Assembly: GCF_030296575.1 (NCBI RefSeq)
Contig: NZ_AP027729.1
Location: 186,001 to 250,000, forward strand
Length of the DNA stretch: 64,000 nucleotides
Reading direction: 5' to 3'
Origin: Paraoerskovia sediminicola
Lineage (GTDB): Bacteria > Actinomycetota > Actinomycetes > Actinomycetales > Cellulomonadaceae
Made by a program: the position numbers and the translations under genes
The notes under the pieces: model-generated
Databases searched by the model: none
What the model saw: only the letters and a program-made list of their open reading frames with translations
Told to the model about the DNA's origin: nothing
Shown here: positions 41,509-50,805 of the stretch, piece by piece
How positions within the stretch are numbered: position 1 is the stretch's first letter
Layout of the letters: each line of letters begins with the position of its first letter

Positions 41509-43515
41509 TCAGCTGCCGGACTGTGAACCCGCGCCCAGCGTGAGCGTGGCACCAGGGATCGCTGCGAGCAGCTCCTTGGTGTACTCCTGCTGCGGGTTCT
41601 CGAACACGTCGTCGGTGCTGGCCTGCTCGACGATCTTGCCCTGCTGCATCACGCACACGTGGTCCGCGATCTGCCGCACCACCGCGAGGTCGTGGGTGAT
41701 GAACAGATAGCTGAGACCGAGCTCGGCCTGCAGGTCGTTGAGCAGCGTGAGGATCTGCGCCTGGACGAGGACGTCCAGCGCGGAGACGGCCTCGTCGCAG
41801 ACGATGACCTCGGGTTCGAGCGCGAGCGCCCGCGCGATGGCGATGCGCTGCCGCTGACCGCCGGAGAGCTCGTTCGGGAAGCGCCGCATGGTCGCCTGGG
41901 GCAGCGAGACCATGTCGAGGAGCTCGCGCACGCGCTTCTCGCGGGACTTCTTGTTGCCGACCTTGTGGACGCGCAGCGGCTCCTCGATGGACCGGAAGAT
42001 CGAGAACATCGGGTCGAGCGAGCCGTACGGGTTCTGGAAGATCGGCTGCACGCGCCGACGGAACTTGAAGAGCTCCTTCTTGTTCAGCGCCGTCAGGTCG
42101 ACACCGTCGAAGATGATCTTGCCCTTGGTCGGCTCGAGCAGGTTGAGGACCATGTTCGCGGCCGTCGACTTGCCGGAGCCCGACTCCCCCACGAGCGCCA
42201 GCGTCGTGCCCCGCGGGAGCCGGAAGCTCACGTCGTCCACCGCTGTGAAGTCCGTGTGGCTGCCCGGGCGGGACCCACGGAGCCGGAACACCTTGGTCAG
42301 GTTCTCCGCGACGATGACGTCGTCGGCGCGCTCGTTGCCGTGGTGCAGCGCGCGCGTCTCCTCGGTGTCCACACCCGCGGCACGAGCGCTCTGGATGCGC
42401 CGGGACGCGAGCGACGGGGCCGAGGCGACGAGACGCTTGGTGTACGCGTGCTTCGGCGACTCGAGGATCTGGCGCGCGGGCCCGGACTCGACGACCTTGC
42501 CCTGGTACATCACGACGAGGTGCTCGGCGCGCTCGGCGGCGAGGCCGAGGTCGTGGGTGATGAAGAGCACCGCGGTGCCGAGCTCCTTGGTGAGCTCACC
42601 GAGGTGGTCGAGGATCGTGCGCTGCACCGTCACGTCGAGCGCCGAGGTCGGCTCGTCGGCGATGAGCAGCTGCGGCCTCGCCGCGAGCCCGATGGCGATC
42701 AGCGCCCGCTGGCGCATGCCGCCGGAGAACTCGTGCGGGTACTGGCGTGCCCGCCGCTCCGCGTCCTGGAGACCTGCCTCGGAGAGGAGTCCGGCGACCC
42801 GGTCGTTCATCGAGCCGCCCTTGACCACCGCGGCGGTCCGCGCGTCGGCGTCGGGCAGACCGGCCTCGTCGAGGACCCGCCGGGCGTCCGCCCGCGTGCT
42901 CGAACCGACCGCGAGCTGCTCGTCCGCCCGTGCGACGGCGTCGTCGGCTCCGTCCCGACCACCGAGTGCCGTACGCAGCTCGGCGAGCAGCTTCTTCTTG
43001 GCCTCGCTGGACAGGTACAGGTCGTCGTCCGACAGGAGCTCGTCGGCGACGATCCCGCTGGTCAGCGACTGGCGCTCCGCACGCGTCGAGGAGACCCCGT
43101 TCGCGGTGAGCGCCTCCTTGATCTGGTAGCCGATGCGCCACACCGGGTTGAGGTTCGACATCGGGTCCTGCGGGACCAGACCGATCCGGCGGCCACGGAG
43201 AGCGACGTAGTCCTTGGTGCTCCCCTTCGTGATGTCCTTGCCGTCGAACGTGATCGTCCCGCCGGTGACCTTCCCGGTCCCGGGCAGGAGGTTGATCACG
43301 GCGTGCGCGGACGTCGACTTGCCGGAGCCCGACTCACCCACGATCGCGACCGTCTGTCCCGGGTACACGGTCAGGTCGATCCCCTTGACCGCCTTGACCT
43401 CGCCGGCCGCGGTGGTGAAGGAGACCTCGAGGTCCCGCACGGCGAGCAGCGGCTGCTGGTCCTCACGCGGGGCGTCGGCCTGAGGTGTGGTGTTCGTGTC
43501 GTTCGTCTCGCTCAT
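41509..43515 (-). CDS. Oligopeptide ABC transporter, fused double ATPase (OppD-OppF)
   Basis: 668-residue protein joining the two Opp nucleotide-binding domains. Domain 1: Walker [10 protein letters not shown] at ~60, Q-loop [11 protein letters not shown], signature [10 protein letters not shown] at ~261, Walker [14 protein letters not shown]. Domain 2: Walker [10 protein letters not shown] at ~420, Q-loop [11 protein letters not shown], signature [10 protein letters not shown], Walker [14 protein letters not shown]. Domain 1 carries an extra ~95-residue, charged, helical insert (about residues 140–237) between Q-loop and signature. Both domains end with the oligopeptide-family tail ([10 protein letters not shown] and [10 protein letters not shown]). 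ATG overlaps the oppC stop (ATGA). Confidence 0.93.
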   Translation of the reverse strand: MSETNDTNTTPQADAPREDQQPLLAVRDLEVSFTTAAGEVKAVKGIDLTVYPGQTVAIVGESGSGKSTSAHAVINLLPGTGKVTGGTITFDGKDITKGSTKDYVALRGRRIGLVPQDPMSNLNPVWRIGYQIKEALTANGVSSTRAERQSLTSGIVADELLSDDDLYLSSEAKKKLLAELRTALGGRDGADDAVARADEQLAVGSSTRADARRVLDEAGLPDADARTAAVVKGGSMNDRVAGLLSEAGLQDAERRARQYPHEFSGGMRQRALIAIGLAARPQLLIADEPTSALDVTVQRTILDHLGELTKELGTAVLFITHDLGLAAERAEHLVVMYQGKVVESGPARQILESPKHAYTKRLVASAPSLASRRIQSARAAGVDTEETRALHHGNERADDVIVAENLTKVFRLRGSRPGSHTDFTAVDDVSFRLPRGTTLALVGESGSGKSTAANMVLNLLEPTKGKIIFDGVDLTALNKKELFKFRRRVQPIFQNPYGSLDPMFSIFRSIEEPLRVHKVGNKKSREKRVRELLDMVSLPQATMRRFPNELSGGQRQRIAIARALALEPEVIVCDEAVSALDVLVQAQILTLLNDLQAELGLSYLFITHDLAVVRQIADHVCVMQQGKIVEQASTDDVFENPQQEYTKELLAAIPGATLTLGAGSQSGS

Positions 43516-44495
43516 CGCTTCCGTGCCTTCGGGTCGAGGGCGTCGCGCACGACGTCGCCCATCATCATGAAGCTGAGGACGGTCAGGCCCAGGGCCCCTG
43601 CGGGGTAGAACAGGACCTGCGGGTTCGTCCGCAGCGCCGCCTGGGCCTGGGAGATGTCGCCACCCCACGAGACCGTCGTCGGCGGCAGCCCGATACCCAG
43701 GTACGACAGCGTGGCCTCGACCACGATGAACGTACCCAGCGACACCGTCGCGATGACGATGATCGGCGCGATGGCGTTCGGCATCACGTGCCGGGCGAGG
43801 ATCGCGGGCTTCGACAGCCCGAGCGCCTGCGACGCCGTGACGAACTCCGAGTTGCGCACCGACAGCACCGCACCTCGGGTGATGCGGGCGATCTGCGGCC
43901 AGCCGAAGACGATGAGCACACCGGCGACGGTCCACACGTTGCGGTCGAGCACCTGCATGGTGACGATCGCGGCGAGCAGCAGCGGGATCGCGAAGAAGAT
44001 GTCGCCGACGCGGGACAGCAGCGAGTCGGTCAGCTTCCCGTAGAAGCCGGCGACCCCTCCGATCATGGACCCGATGATGACCACGCCGATCGTCGTCAGC
44101 ACGCCGACGACGACCGAGGCACGCGCACCGTAGATGACGCGGGAGTAGATGTCGCAGCCCTGCCGGTCGTACCCGAAGGGGTGCCCGGCCGACGGCGCGC
44201 CGTAGCTGTTCCCCAGGTCGCACTGCCGGGGATCGACGGACGAGAAGAGCTGCGGGAACGCCGCGACGAGCACGACGAGAAGGATCAGGGCAGCGGACAC
44301 CCAGAAGAGCGGACGGACCTTGACCTGGTTCCAGGCGTCCCGCCACAGGCTCGTCGGGGGCGCTGACTCGTCAGGTGCATCGACGGCGTCGAGGACGGGA
44401 GAGGTGTCCTCGTCGGCGAAGTAGTGCTCCTGGTCGGCGAAGGGGGCGCTGGACGCTCCGTGCAGGAGCTCGTCGTTCGGTCGGTTCTCAGGCAT
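43512..44495 (-). CDS. oppC: Oligopeptide ABC transporter permease OppC
   Basis: 327-residue inner-membrane permease. An acidic cytoplasmic leader of ~60 residues precedes six membrane helices. Usual OppC features: HPFGYDRQGCDIYSRVIYGA after the first helix and the ATPase-contact loop TASQALGLSKPAILARHVMP. The start overlaps the oppB end by eight bases and its stop overlaps the ATPase ATG. Confidence 0.92.
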   Translation of the reverse strand: MPENRPNDELLHGASSAPFADQEHYFADEDTSPVLDAVDAPDESAPPTSLWRDAWNQVKVRPLFWVSAALILLVVLVAAFPQLFSSVDPRQCDLGNSYGAPSAGHPFGYDRQGCDIYSRVIYGARASVVVGVLTTIGVVIIGSMIGGVAGFYGKLTDSLLSRVGDIFFAIPLLLAAIVTMQVLDRNVWTVAGVLIVFGWPQIARITRGAVLSVRNSEFVTASQALGLSKPAILARHVMPNAIAPIIVIATVSLGTFIVVEATLSYLGIGLPPTTVSWGGDISQAQAALRTNPQVLFYPAGALGLTVLSFMMMGDVVRDALDPKARKR

Positions 44496-45414
44496 AACGA
44501 ATCCTCGGGTCGAGCACCGCGTACAACAGGTCCACGAGCAGGTTGGCGATCAGGAACACGATCACGAGCACCGTGACGATCGAGACGACCGACGGGGAGT
44601 CCTGCGCCTTGATCGCCGTGTACAGGGCGTTGCCGATACCGGGGACGTTGAAGATTCCCTCCGTGACGACCGCGCCACCCATGAGCGCGCCGAGGTCGAC
44701 CCCGAGGAACGTGACCACGGGGATCAGCGAGTTCCTCAGGACGTGGACGCGGACGACGCGGGGCCGGGCCAGGCCCTTCGCGGTCGCGGTGCGGACGTAG
44801 TCCGCCGAGAGGTTCTCCGCGACGGTCGTGCGCGTCAGCCTCAGCACGTACGCGAACGAGACGGAGCCGAGGACGATCGCGGGGGCCAGCAAGGTGTAGA
44901 ACGTGACGTCCGATCCCACCGTCGGTGGGAACCACCCCAGCTTCACCCCGAAGACGAACTGGACGACGAAGCCGATCACGAAGATCGGGACGGCGATCAC
45001 GATCAGCGAGACGACCAGGAAGGTCGCGTCGAAGATGCCGCCCTTGCGCATGCCGGCGATGAGGCCGACGCCCACACCGAAGACGGCCTCGATGACGAGC
45101 GCCATGATCGCGAGCTGGAACGTGGTGGGGAACGCCGAGGCGATGATCTCGGAGACCTCACGTCCCGAGAACGAGACGCCGAGGTCGAAGGACAGGAGGC
45201 CCTTCAGGTACAGCAGGTACTGGATGATGAACGGCTTGTCCAGGTTGTAGTGCGCGCGGAGCTGGTCTGCCACCGCGGGCGGCAGTCCGCGCTCGCCGCC
45301 GAGCGCCTGGATCGGGTCCCCCGGGAGGAGGAAGACCAGTGAATAGATGAGCAGCGTCGCTCCCAGGAACACCGGGATGAGCTGCATGACCCTTCGGGCC
45401 ACGTACCACGCCAT
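44488..45414 (-). CDS. oppB: Oligopeptide ABC transporter permease OppB
   Basis: 308-residue permease with six membrane helices. The start MAWYVARRVMQLIPVFLG is the family-typical opening and has AAAGG eight bases upstream, which decides against a longer start. The EAA-type loop is YVRTATAKGLARPRVVRVHV. Partners with OppC. It is separated from oppA by a hairpin, so its level may be lower than that of the binding protein. Confidence 0.92.
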   Translation of the reverse strand: MAWYVARRVMQLIPVFLGATLLIYSLVFLLPGDPIQALGGERGLPPAVADQLRAHYNLDKPFIIQYLLYLKGLLSFDLGVSFSGREVSEIIASAFPTTFQLAIMALVIEAVFGVGVGLIAGMRKGGIFDATFLVVSLIVIAVPIFVIGFVVQFVFGVKLGWFPPTVGSDVTFYTLLAPAIVLGSVSFAYVLRLTRTTVAENLSADYVRTATAKGLARPRVVRVHVLRNSLIPVVTFLGVDLGALMGGAVVTEGIFNVPGIGNALYTAIKAQDSPSVVSIVTVLVIVFLIANLLVDLLYAVLDPRIRYA

Positions 45415-45501
45415 CAGAGAGACCTTTCGTCCGGTCGCCGCCATCCGGCCGACGTCCGCGGGTGCCGTCGCACCTTAGACCCGAAACTACCTGGACGGCG
45501 A

Positions 45502-45548
45502 ACCGCCGCGTCGGTGCCGCCCCGAGAGGGCGACACCGACGCGGCGGT
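45502..45548 (-). terminator. Hairpin between oppA and oppB
   Basis: Outer arms ACCGCCGCGTCGGTG and CACCGACGCGGCGGT pair perfectly over 15 bases; after one mismatch an inner CGCCC/GGGCG helix closes a short loop. Starts 10 bp after the oppA stop. Acts as a terminator or 3'-end stabiliser for oppA. Confidence 0.75.
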
Positions 45549-45557
45549 CGCGCGAGA

Positions 45558-47192
45558 TCAGTTCTTGGTGACCTCGTACAGCAGCGGAACGCTGTTCCAG
45601 CCGAACTCGACGTTCTCGACGGTCTCGGCGGAGCCACCGGTCACGTTCGAGTACCAGGTCGGGATCGCGGGCAGGTCCTCGAAGAGGACCTCCTGTGCCT
45701 GCTGGAAGAACTTGTTGGCGTCCTCGACGCTGTCGGCCGCGGCGCCCTGGTCGATCAGACCGTCGAACTCCTCGCTCGAGTAGTCGCCGTCGTTCGACCC
45801 GGCACCGGTCTTGTACAGCGGTGCGAGGAAGTTGTTCAGCGCCGGGTAGTCGGCCTGCCAGCCGGTGCGGAACGCGCCGTCCATCTTGCGGTCCGTGATG
45901 TCCTGGCGGAACTCGGCGAAGGCCGGGTACGGCTTGCCCTCGGCCTCGATGCCCAGCACGTTCTTGATGGAGTTCGTGGTCGCGTCGACCCACGCCTGGT
46001 GCCCACCGTCAGCGTTGTACGCCAGCGTGAACGTGCCCTCGTAGGGCGACATCTCGTCGGCCTGGGCCCAGAGGTCCTTGGCCTTCTGCTCGTCGAACTC
46101 CAGGACGTCGGAGCCCGGGATCGAGTCGGACCAGCCGTCGATGACCGGCGACGTGAAGTCGCTCGCCGGCGTGCGCGTCCCGTCGAAGATCACGTCGGTG
46201 ATCTCCTCGCGGTTCACGGCGTGCGAGATGGCCTGGCGGCGGAGCTTGCCCTCCTCGCCCTCGAAGTGAGGGACCGTCTCCGGGATCGTGAACGACTGGA
46301 AGACGGCGGACGGCTGGTTGACCGCGCGGTCACCGAGCTCGTCCTGGTAGGTGGCGAACGCGCTGTCCGGGACGGCGGTGATGACGTCGAGCTGGCCCGC
46401 GAGCAGGTCGTTGTAGGCCGCGTCCTGCGTCTGGTAGAACTTCACGTCGACGCCGCCGTTCTGCGGCGTACGGTCACCCGAGTAGTCGGGGTTCGGGACC
46501 AGCTTCGCCTCGGCGTCGTGGGTCCACGTGTCGAGCAGGTACGGGCCGTTGCCGATCGGGGCCTCACCGAACGCGTCGGGGTCGTCGTAGAACGACTCCG
46601 GCAGCGGGAAGTAGGCCGAGTAGCCGAGACGCAGCGGGAAGTCGGCCTCCGGCGCCTTGAGCTTCACGGTGAAGGTGCTGTCGTCGACGACCTCGAGGCC
46701 CTGGCCCTTGAGCTCGGACTCCTCCTCGTAGCTGAAGCCCTCGATGCTCTCGAAGAAGTAGCTCGACAGGGTCGCGTTGCTGAGCAGGGCGCCCCAGTTC
46801 CAGGCGTCGACGAAGCTCGACGCGGTGACGGGCGTGCCGTCGGAGAACGTCCAGCCGTCCTTGATCTTGATGGTCCAGTTCTGGGCGTCGTCCGACTCGA
46901 TCGACTCGGCGACCTCAAGGTGCGCGCCACCCTCGGCGTCGTAGTACTGGAGGCCGGAGAAGGTGAGGTCGAGGAGCAGACCGCCACCCACCTCGTTCGT
47001 GTTGGCGGGCACGAGCGGGTTCTGCGGCTCGTTGCCGTTGACGGAGACGATGCCCGTGCTGGGGCCGCTGGCGGTCGTCTCGCCGTCCGTCGAGGTCGAG
47101 CCCTCGTCGTCGGACGAGCTCGAGCACGCGGTCAGGGCGAGGGCGCCGGCGGCGATGACCGCGGTCACCCCTGCGAATCGCTGGATCTTCAC
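45558..47192 (-). CDS. oppA: Oligopeptide-binding lipoprotein OppA
   Basis: 544-residue extracellular binding protein of the SBP_bac_5 family. Signal peptide with lipobox LALTAC, Ser/Asp/Thr-rich linker, then WTIKIKDGWTFSDGTPVTASS, the family-typical GDGT/SDGTPV region, and LLAGQLDVITAVP. GTG is chosen with GAGGAGG four bases upstream. A long, relatively AT-rich upstream region with two inverted repeats likely holds the promoter. Exact ligand is unknown; peptides are the family norm. Confidence 0.92.
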   Translation of the reverse strand: MKIQRFAGVTAVIAAGALALTACSSSSDDEGSTSTDGETTASGPSTGIVSVNGNEPQNPLVPANTNEVGGGLLLDLTFSGLQYYDAEGGAHLEVAESIESDDAQNWTIKIKDGWTFSDGTPVTASSFVDAWNWGALLSNATLSSYFFESIEGFSYEEESELKGQGLEVVDDSTFTVKLKAPEADFPLRLGYSAYFPLPESFYDDPDAFGEAPIGNGPYLLDTWTHDAEAKLVPNPDYSGDRTPQNGGVDVKFYQTQDAAYNDLLAGQLDVITAVPDSAFATYQDELGDRAVNQPSAVFQSFTIPETVPHFEGEEGKLRRQAISHAVNREEITDVIFDGTRTPASDFTSPVIDGWSDSIPGSDVLEFDEQKAKDLWAQADEMSPYEGTFTLAYNADGGHQAWVDATTNSIKNVLGIEAEGKPYPAFAEFRQDITDRKMDGAFRTGWQADYPALNNFLAPLYKTGAGSNDGDYSSEEFDGLIDQGAAADSVEDANKFFQQAQEVLFEDLPAIPTWYSNVTGGSAETVENVEFGWNSVPLLYEVTKN

Positions 47193-47362
47193 TGTTCCTC
47201 CTCGGGACGCCGGCGTCGGGTTGCTCCGCCTGCGGGACCATGGGTCGCGCTTCGGCTCCTGGTCGGGAGCGCGAGTCTCGGCGCGACGGTTCGTTCGGAC
47301 TGCGTGAGCCTATGCCGACCTGGGTGCCGTTCGCCCGTTTTGCCCCACTGAAACGTGCTGCC

Positions 47363-47444
47363 GTTACCGAGTCGGTACTGACCGGTAACTCTCGTTATCG
47401 TTCCGTGATCAATTTGGTTCGCGCTGTTAACACCAGATCACGGA
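47363..47444. promoter_or_regulatory. Two inverted repeats upstream of oppA
   Basis: GTTACCG (47363–47369) is mirrored by CGGTAAC (47383–47389), and TCCGTGATC (47402–47410) by GATCACGGA (47436–47444). They lie in the most AT-rich stretch of this neighbourhood, 170–250 bp before the oppA start. Likely operator or promoter region; no regulator identified. Confidence 0.4.
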
Positions 47445-47464
47445 TTGGGACTGCCTGAGACGGA

Positions 47465-49238
47465 TCACGCCTGCGGTCCGCCGTCGCCACCCGTGTCGCC
47501 GTCGGTCTCACCGGAGCTGCCGGTGGACCCCGGCCCCGCCGCAACCCCCGGCCCCGCGCTCGGCGCAACCCCTGCTTGTGGGTCCACGTGGGCCCGGCCG
47601 TGGCCGAGCCCACGCCGAAGTACTCGCCGAACTCCTCGGTGACGTCCTGCGTCACGCGCTCGGCCATGGCCTCCCGCGCCTGCTTGCGCTGCGCACGCAT
47701 GATCGCCGAGTGCTCGACGCGCAACGCCTTGAAGACCGAGATCATCATCCCGATCGCCACGACGGAGAACGGCAGCGCGATCAGGATCGCCGTCGTCTGG
47801 AGCGCCAGGAGACCACCCGAGACGAGGAGCGCGGCAGCGACCGCGCCCTCGAGCACGGCCCAGAAGATGCGGCTCCACAGCGGCGGGTTCGGGTCGCCAC
47901 CAGAGGCGAGCATGTCGACGACGAGCGACCCGGAGTCCGACGACGTGACGAAGAACAGGACGATGAGGATGATCGAGAGCCCCACCCAGATCGACCCGCC
48001 GGGCAACGACCCGATCAGGTCGAACAGCGCCGTGTTGCTGTCCACCGTCCCTGCGGCCGCGTCCTCGGGGCCCACGATCGGGTCGTCCGTGAACATCTGC
48101 CGGTAGATCGCGCTCCCGCCCATGATGGAGAACCACAGGAAGGTGACGACGGTCGGGACCAGCAGGGTGCCGGAGACGAACTCCCGCACGGTGCGCCCCT
48201 TGGAGATCCGGGCGATGAAGACTCCGACGAACGGTGCCCACGAGATCCACCAGCCCCAGTAGAAGGTCGTCCACGACGCCTGCCACTCGCGCCCCGCCTC
48301 CCCTGGTAGGCCGAGTTGTCGAAGGTCATCTGCAGGACGTTCGAAAGGTAGTACCCGATCGACTGGACGAAGTCCTGGAGCAGGAAGAGCGTCGGACCGA
48401 GCACGAGGACGACGACCATCAGGAACGCGGCCGCGACCATGTTCCCGTTCGACAGCCACTTGATGCCTTTGCCGAGCCCCGACGCGACGGACGCGGTCGC
48501 GATGAGGGTGATGACGGCGATGAGCCCGATCTGCAGGGCCGTCGTCGAGGTCGCCACCCCGGTGAACTCGAGGCCGGCGCCGATCTGCAGAACTCCGAAA
48601 CCGAGGGACGTCGCGACACCGAAGACGGTGCCGATGATGGCGATGACGTCGATCGTGTCGCCCCAGCGACCCTTGACCCGGTCACCGAGGATCGGCTCGA
48701 GGGCCCAGCGGATCGAGACCGGCCGCCCCTTGCGGTGGATCGCGTAGGCGAGCGCGAGACCGACGACGACGTAGATCGCCCAGGCGTGGATTCCCCAGTG
48801 CACGTAGCTCTGGGCGATCGCCTGCTGGGCGAGCCGGGCCGGGCTCCCCTCGACGCCCGGCTTCGGCGAGATGTAGTGCGAGAGCGGCTCGGCGACGCCC
48901 CAGTAGACGAGCCCGATGCCCATCCCCGTGGCGAAGAGCATCGCGAACCACACGGGGAGCGAGAACTCGGGTTGGTCGTCGTCCTTGCCGAGGACGATGT
49001 CACCGAAGCGGCTGATCCCCATGAAGATGGCGAACGCGATGAACACGGCGACGAGCAGGATGTAGTACCAGCCGAAGTCCCCGACCACCTCCGACTGGAG
49101 GGTGTTCATGGTGTCCGTCATCGCCTCGGGGAAGATCATCGCCACGACGACGAACGCGACGATCAGTGACGCTGCAGGGATGAAGACCCGGCGCGACACC
49201 GTGGACTTCTTCTTCTGCGCGGTTCCAGGGCTGCTCAT
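47465..49238 (-). CDS. BCCT-family betaine/choline transporter (two frame breaks)
   Basis: Secondary transporter for quaternary ammonium osmolytes, ~591 residues, about twelve membrane helices. The family segment YVHWGIHAWAIYVVVGLALA lies near residue 150 and GWWISWAPFVGVFIARIS, the tryptophan-rich substrate box, near 325. Frames change at the C4 run 48300–48303 and probably at the C4 run 47569–47572, after which a Gly/Ser/Asp-rich tail ends at 47465; the uncorrected frame runs into the AT-rich intergenic DNA, which argues for the shift. GGGAGGA precedes the ATG. Likely osmoprotectant uptake. Confidence 0.88.
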
Positions 49239-49365
49239 CGCGTCCTCCCGAGGGGGCGTGTCGAGATCATCGGCACGCCGTCCTCGGCGTCCCGGTCACA
49301 ACCTTCGCGGAACCACGCGCGCCCCACAACAGGAACGATGGAGGAGGTCAGGACTGCCGGGAACC

Positions 49366-49560
49366 TCACGACCAGTCGCGCGTGGCGAGAACCAGCCGAT
49401 ATCCGTCGGGGTCCTCGACGGTCACACCATGATCGGTCCAGTAGGGGTTGCACCGAAGAGCCGATCTCGACCGCGCACCCAGGCGATCTCGGCGCAACCG
49501 CCACCGGCGCGGATTGCCACCGCGACCAGCACCGGCTCCGTGCAACGAGGGTACGGTGAC
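49366..49560 (-). pseudogene. Remnant of a VOC-family (glyoxalase/bleomycin-resistance-like) gene
   Basis: In one minus-strand frame this stretch ends with NPYWTDHGVTVEDPDGYRLV and LATRDWS then a stop, the typical C-terminus of vicinal-oxygen-chelate proteins. The preceding ~35 residues in that or the adjacent frame (AVAIRAGGGCAEIAWVR) are not a coherent VOC domain, and there is no start or N-terminal half. It fills the 344-bp gap between the BCCT transporter and the amidotransferase; apart from it I see only the transporter's own promoter region. Confidence 0.6.
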
Positions 49561-49582
49561 ACGAGCCCAACGAAGGAGACGT

Positions 49583-50539
49583 ATGTGCCGCGTGCTCGCT
49601 TACCTCGGTCCTGAGACACCACTGGAGAACCTCCTGCTCACGCCAGAGAACAGCCTGATCAACCAGGCACTCGACCCCGAACGGCACCCCGAGCTCCAGC
49701 TGGCCGGATGGGGATTCGGGATCTGGGGCGAGCACCTGCTGAAGCCCGAAGAACCGTTCGTCTACCGCCGACCCATGGCGGCCTTCTACGACGACAACGC
49801 CAGCCGGACGATCCCCAGCCTCCAGGCCAGCACGATGCTGGCGCATGTGCGAGCCGCGGCGTACGACTCGAAGGTCGTGATGGTCGACGAGAACTGCCAC
49901 CCGTTCTCCTTCGAGCAGACCCCGTGGATCGTCGCCCAGAACGGCTACCTGCCCAACTGGCAGCTCCTCCAGCGCGAGCTGCTGCAGCACTGCGAGGATC
50001 GGTATCTCCAACAGTTGCGCGGGAACACGGACACCGAGTTCATCTACGTTCTACTGCTCTCGTTGCTCGAGGGTGACAGCAACGAGGACGTCCAACGAGC
50101 GATCGAGAAGCTCATCGAGCTGATCGCCCAGGCCATGAAGGCCCTCGACCTCGGCGGTCTGACCAAGCTGAAGATGGCCCTCGTGTCGGCCGGCCGCATC
50201 ATCGGTGTCAACGTCGGCCTCGGTCACCACGGTGAGACCAACCCCGACGGCGACTGGGAGGAGCTGCGGAAGTCAGCCCCTGACAGCGACGACTTCGCGC
50301 TCTCGATGCTCCTCGAACCGATGTACCTGCTGATGGGGCGCAACTTCGACCACGAGGCAACGACCTACGACTTCGAGGAGTGCGACGAGGATGACGCGAC
50401 CGGTGTCATCTTCGCCTCCGAGCCCTTGACCGAGGGCGACGACTGGTCGCATCTGGAGTTCGGCGAGATCGTCTTCCTGGAGAAGGACGGCGAGCGCATC
50501 ACCAGAACCATCAACACGCTGAAGGTCTCAGCGCGCTAG
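49583..50539 (+). CDS. Class II glutamine amidotransferase-like protein
   Basis: 318-residue Ntn hydrolase of the GATase_4 class (YafJ/EgtC-like). Removal of Met exposes Cys2 in MCRVLAYLGPETPLENLL, the nucleophile; ENSLINQALDPERHPE, GWGFGIWGE, AHVRAAAYDS, ENCHPFSFEQTPWIVAQNG follow as glutamine-site loops. The C-terminal half is helical with an acidic stretch (FEECDEDDATG). AAGGAG eight bases before the ATG. Codon use is less GC-biased than neighbours, and it stands alone between degenerate sequence, suggesting acquisition. What it amidates or hydrolyses is unknown. Confidence 0.82.
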   Translation: MCRVLAYLGPETPLENLLLTPENSLINQALDPERHPELQLAGWGFGIWGEHLLKPEEPFVYRRPMAAFYDDNASRTIPSLQASTMLAHVRAAAYDSKVVMVDENCHPFSFEQTPWIVAQNGYLPNWQLLQRELLQHCEDRYLQQLRGNTDTEFIYVLLLSLLEGDSNEDVQRAIEKLIELIAQAMKALDLGGLTKLKMALVSAGRIIGVNVGLGHHGETNPDGDWEELRKSAPDSDDFALSMLLEPMYLLMGRNFDHEATTYDFEECDEDDATGVIFASEPLTEGDDWSHLEFGEIVFLEKDGERITRTINTLKVSAR

Positions 50540-50805
50540 GTGTTCTTCTCACGGATGTTCTGAGCAGCCTGGCGTGACGGAAGAGGTGAGGACTTCCGGT
50601 ATCGATGTGGGGCACCTATCGACTGACCGACGCGCGTCACGCGCCGGCCGGGAGCGAGCGTCTGGATCACGGCGATGACGTCGCTGACGAACGCGGCACG
50701 CGAAAGAACGTCGAGCCGGCGAGCACTTTCGCCGCCCGCGCTGGTCCACGCTCAGCACGCGGCAACCGTCGAGCATCTCTCCGGTGGACCGCAGTACGTG
50801 TCGAA
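50540..50805. other. Gene-free stretch after the amidotransferase
   Basis: No convincing gene in any frame. It opens with GGAAGAGGTGAGGACTTCCGG, which resembles GGAGGAGGTCAGGACTGCCGG at 49341 on the far side of the amidotransferase (most bases identical). Possibly leftover sequence from whatever brought the gene in. Confidence 0.35.

Noticed and set aside
49583-50539. EgtC-like role of the amidotransferase in ergothioneine synthesis
   Set aside because: No egtB, egtD or egtA lies nearby and the C-terminal half does not look like EgtC; the call is left at family level.
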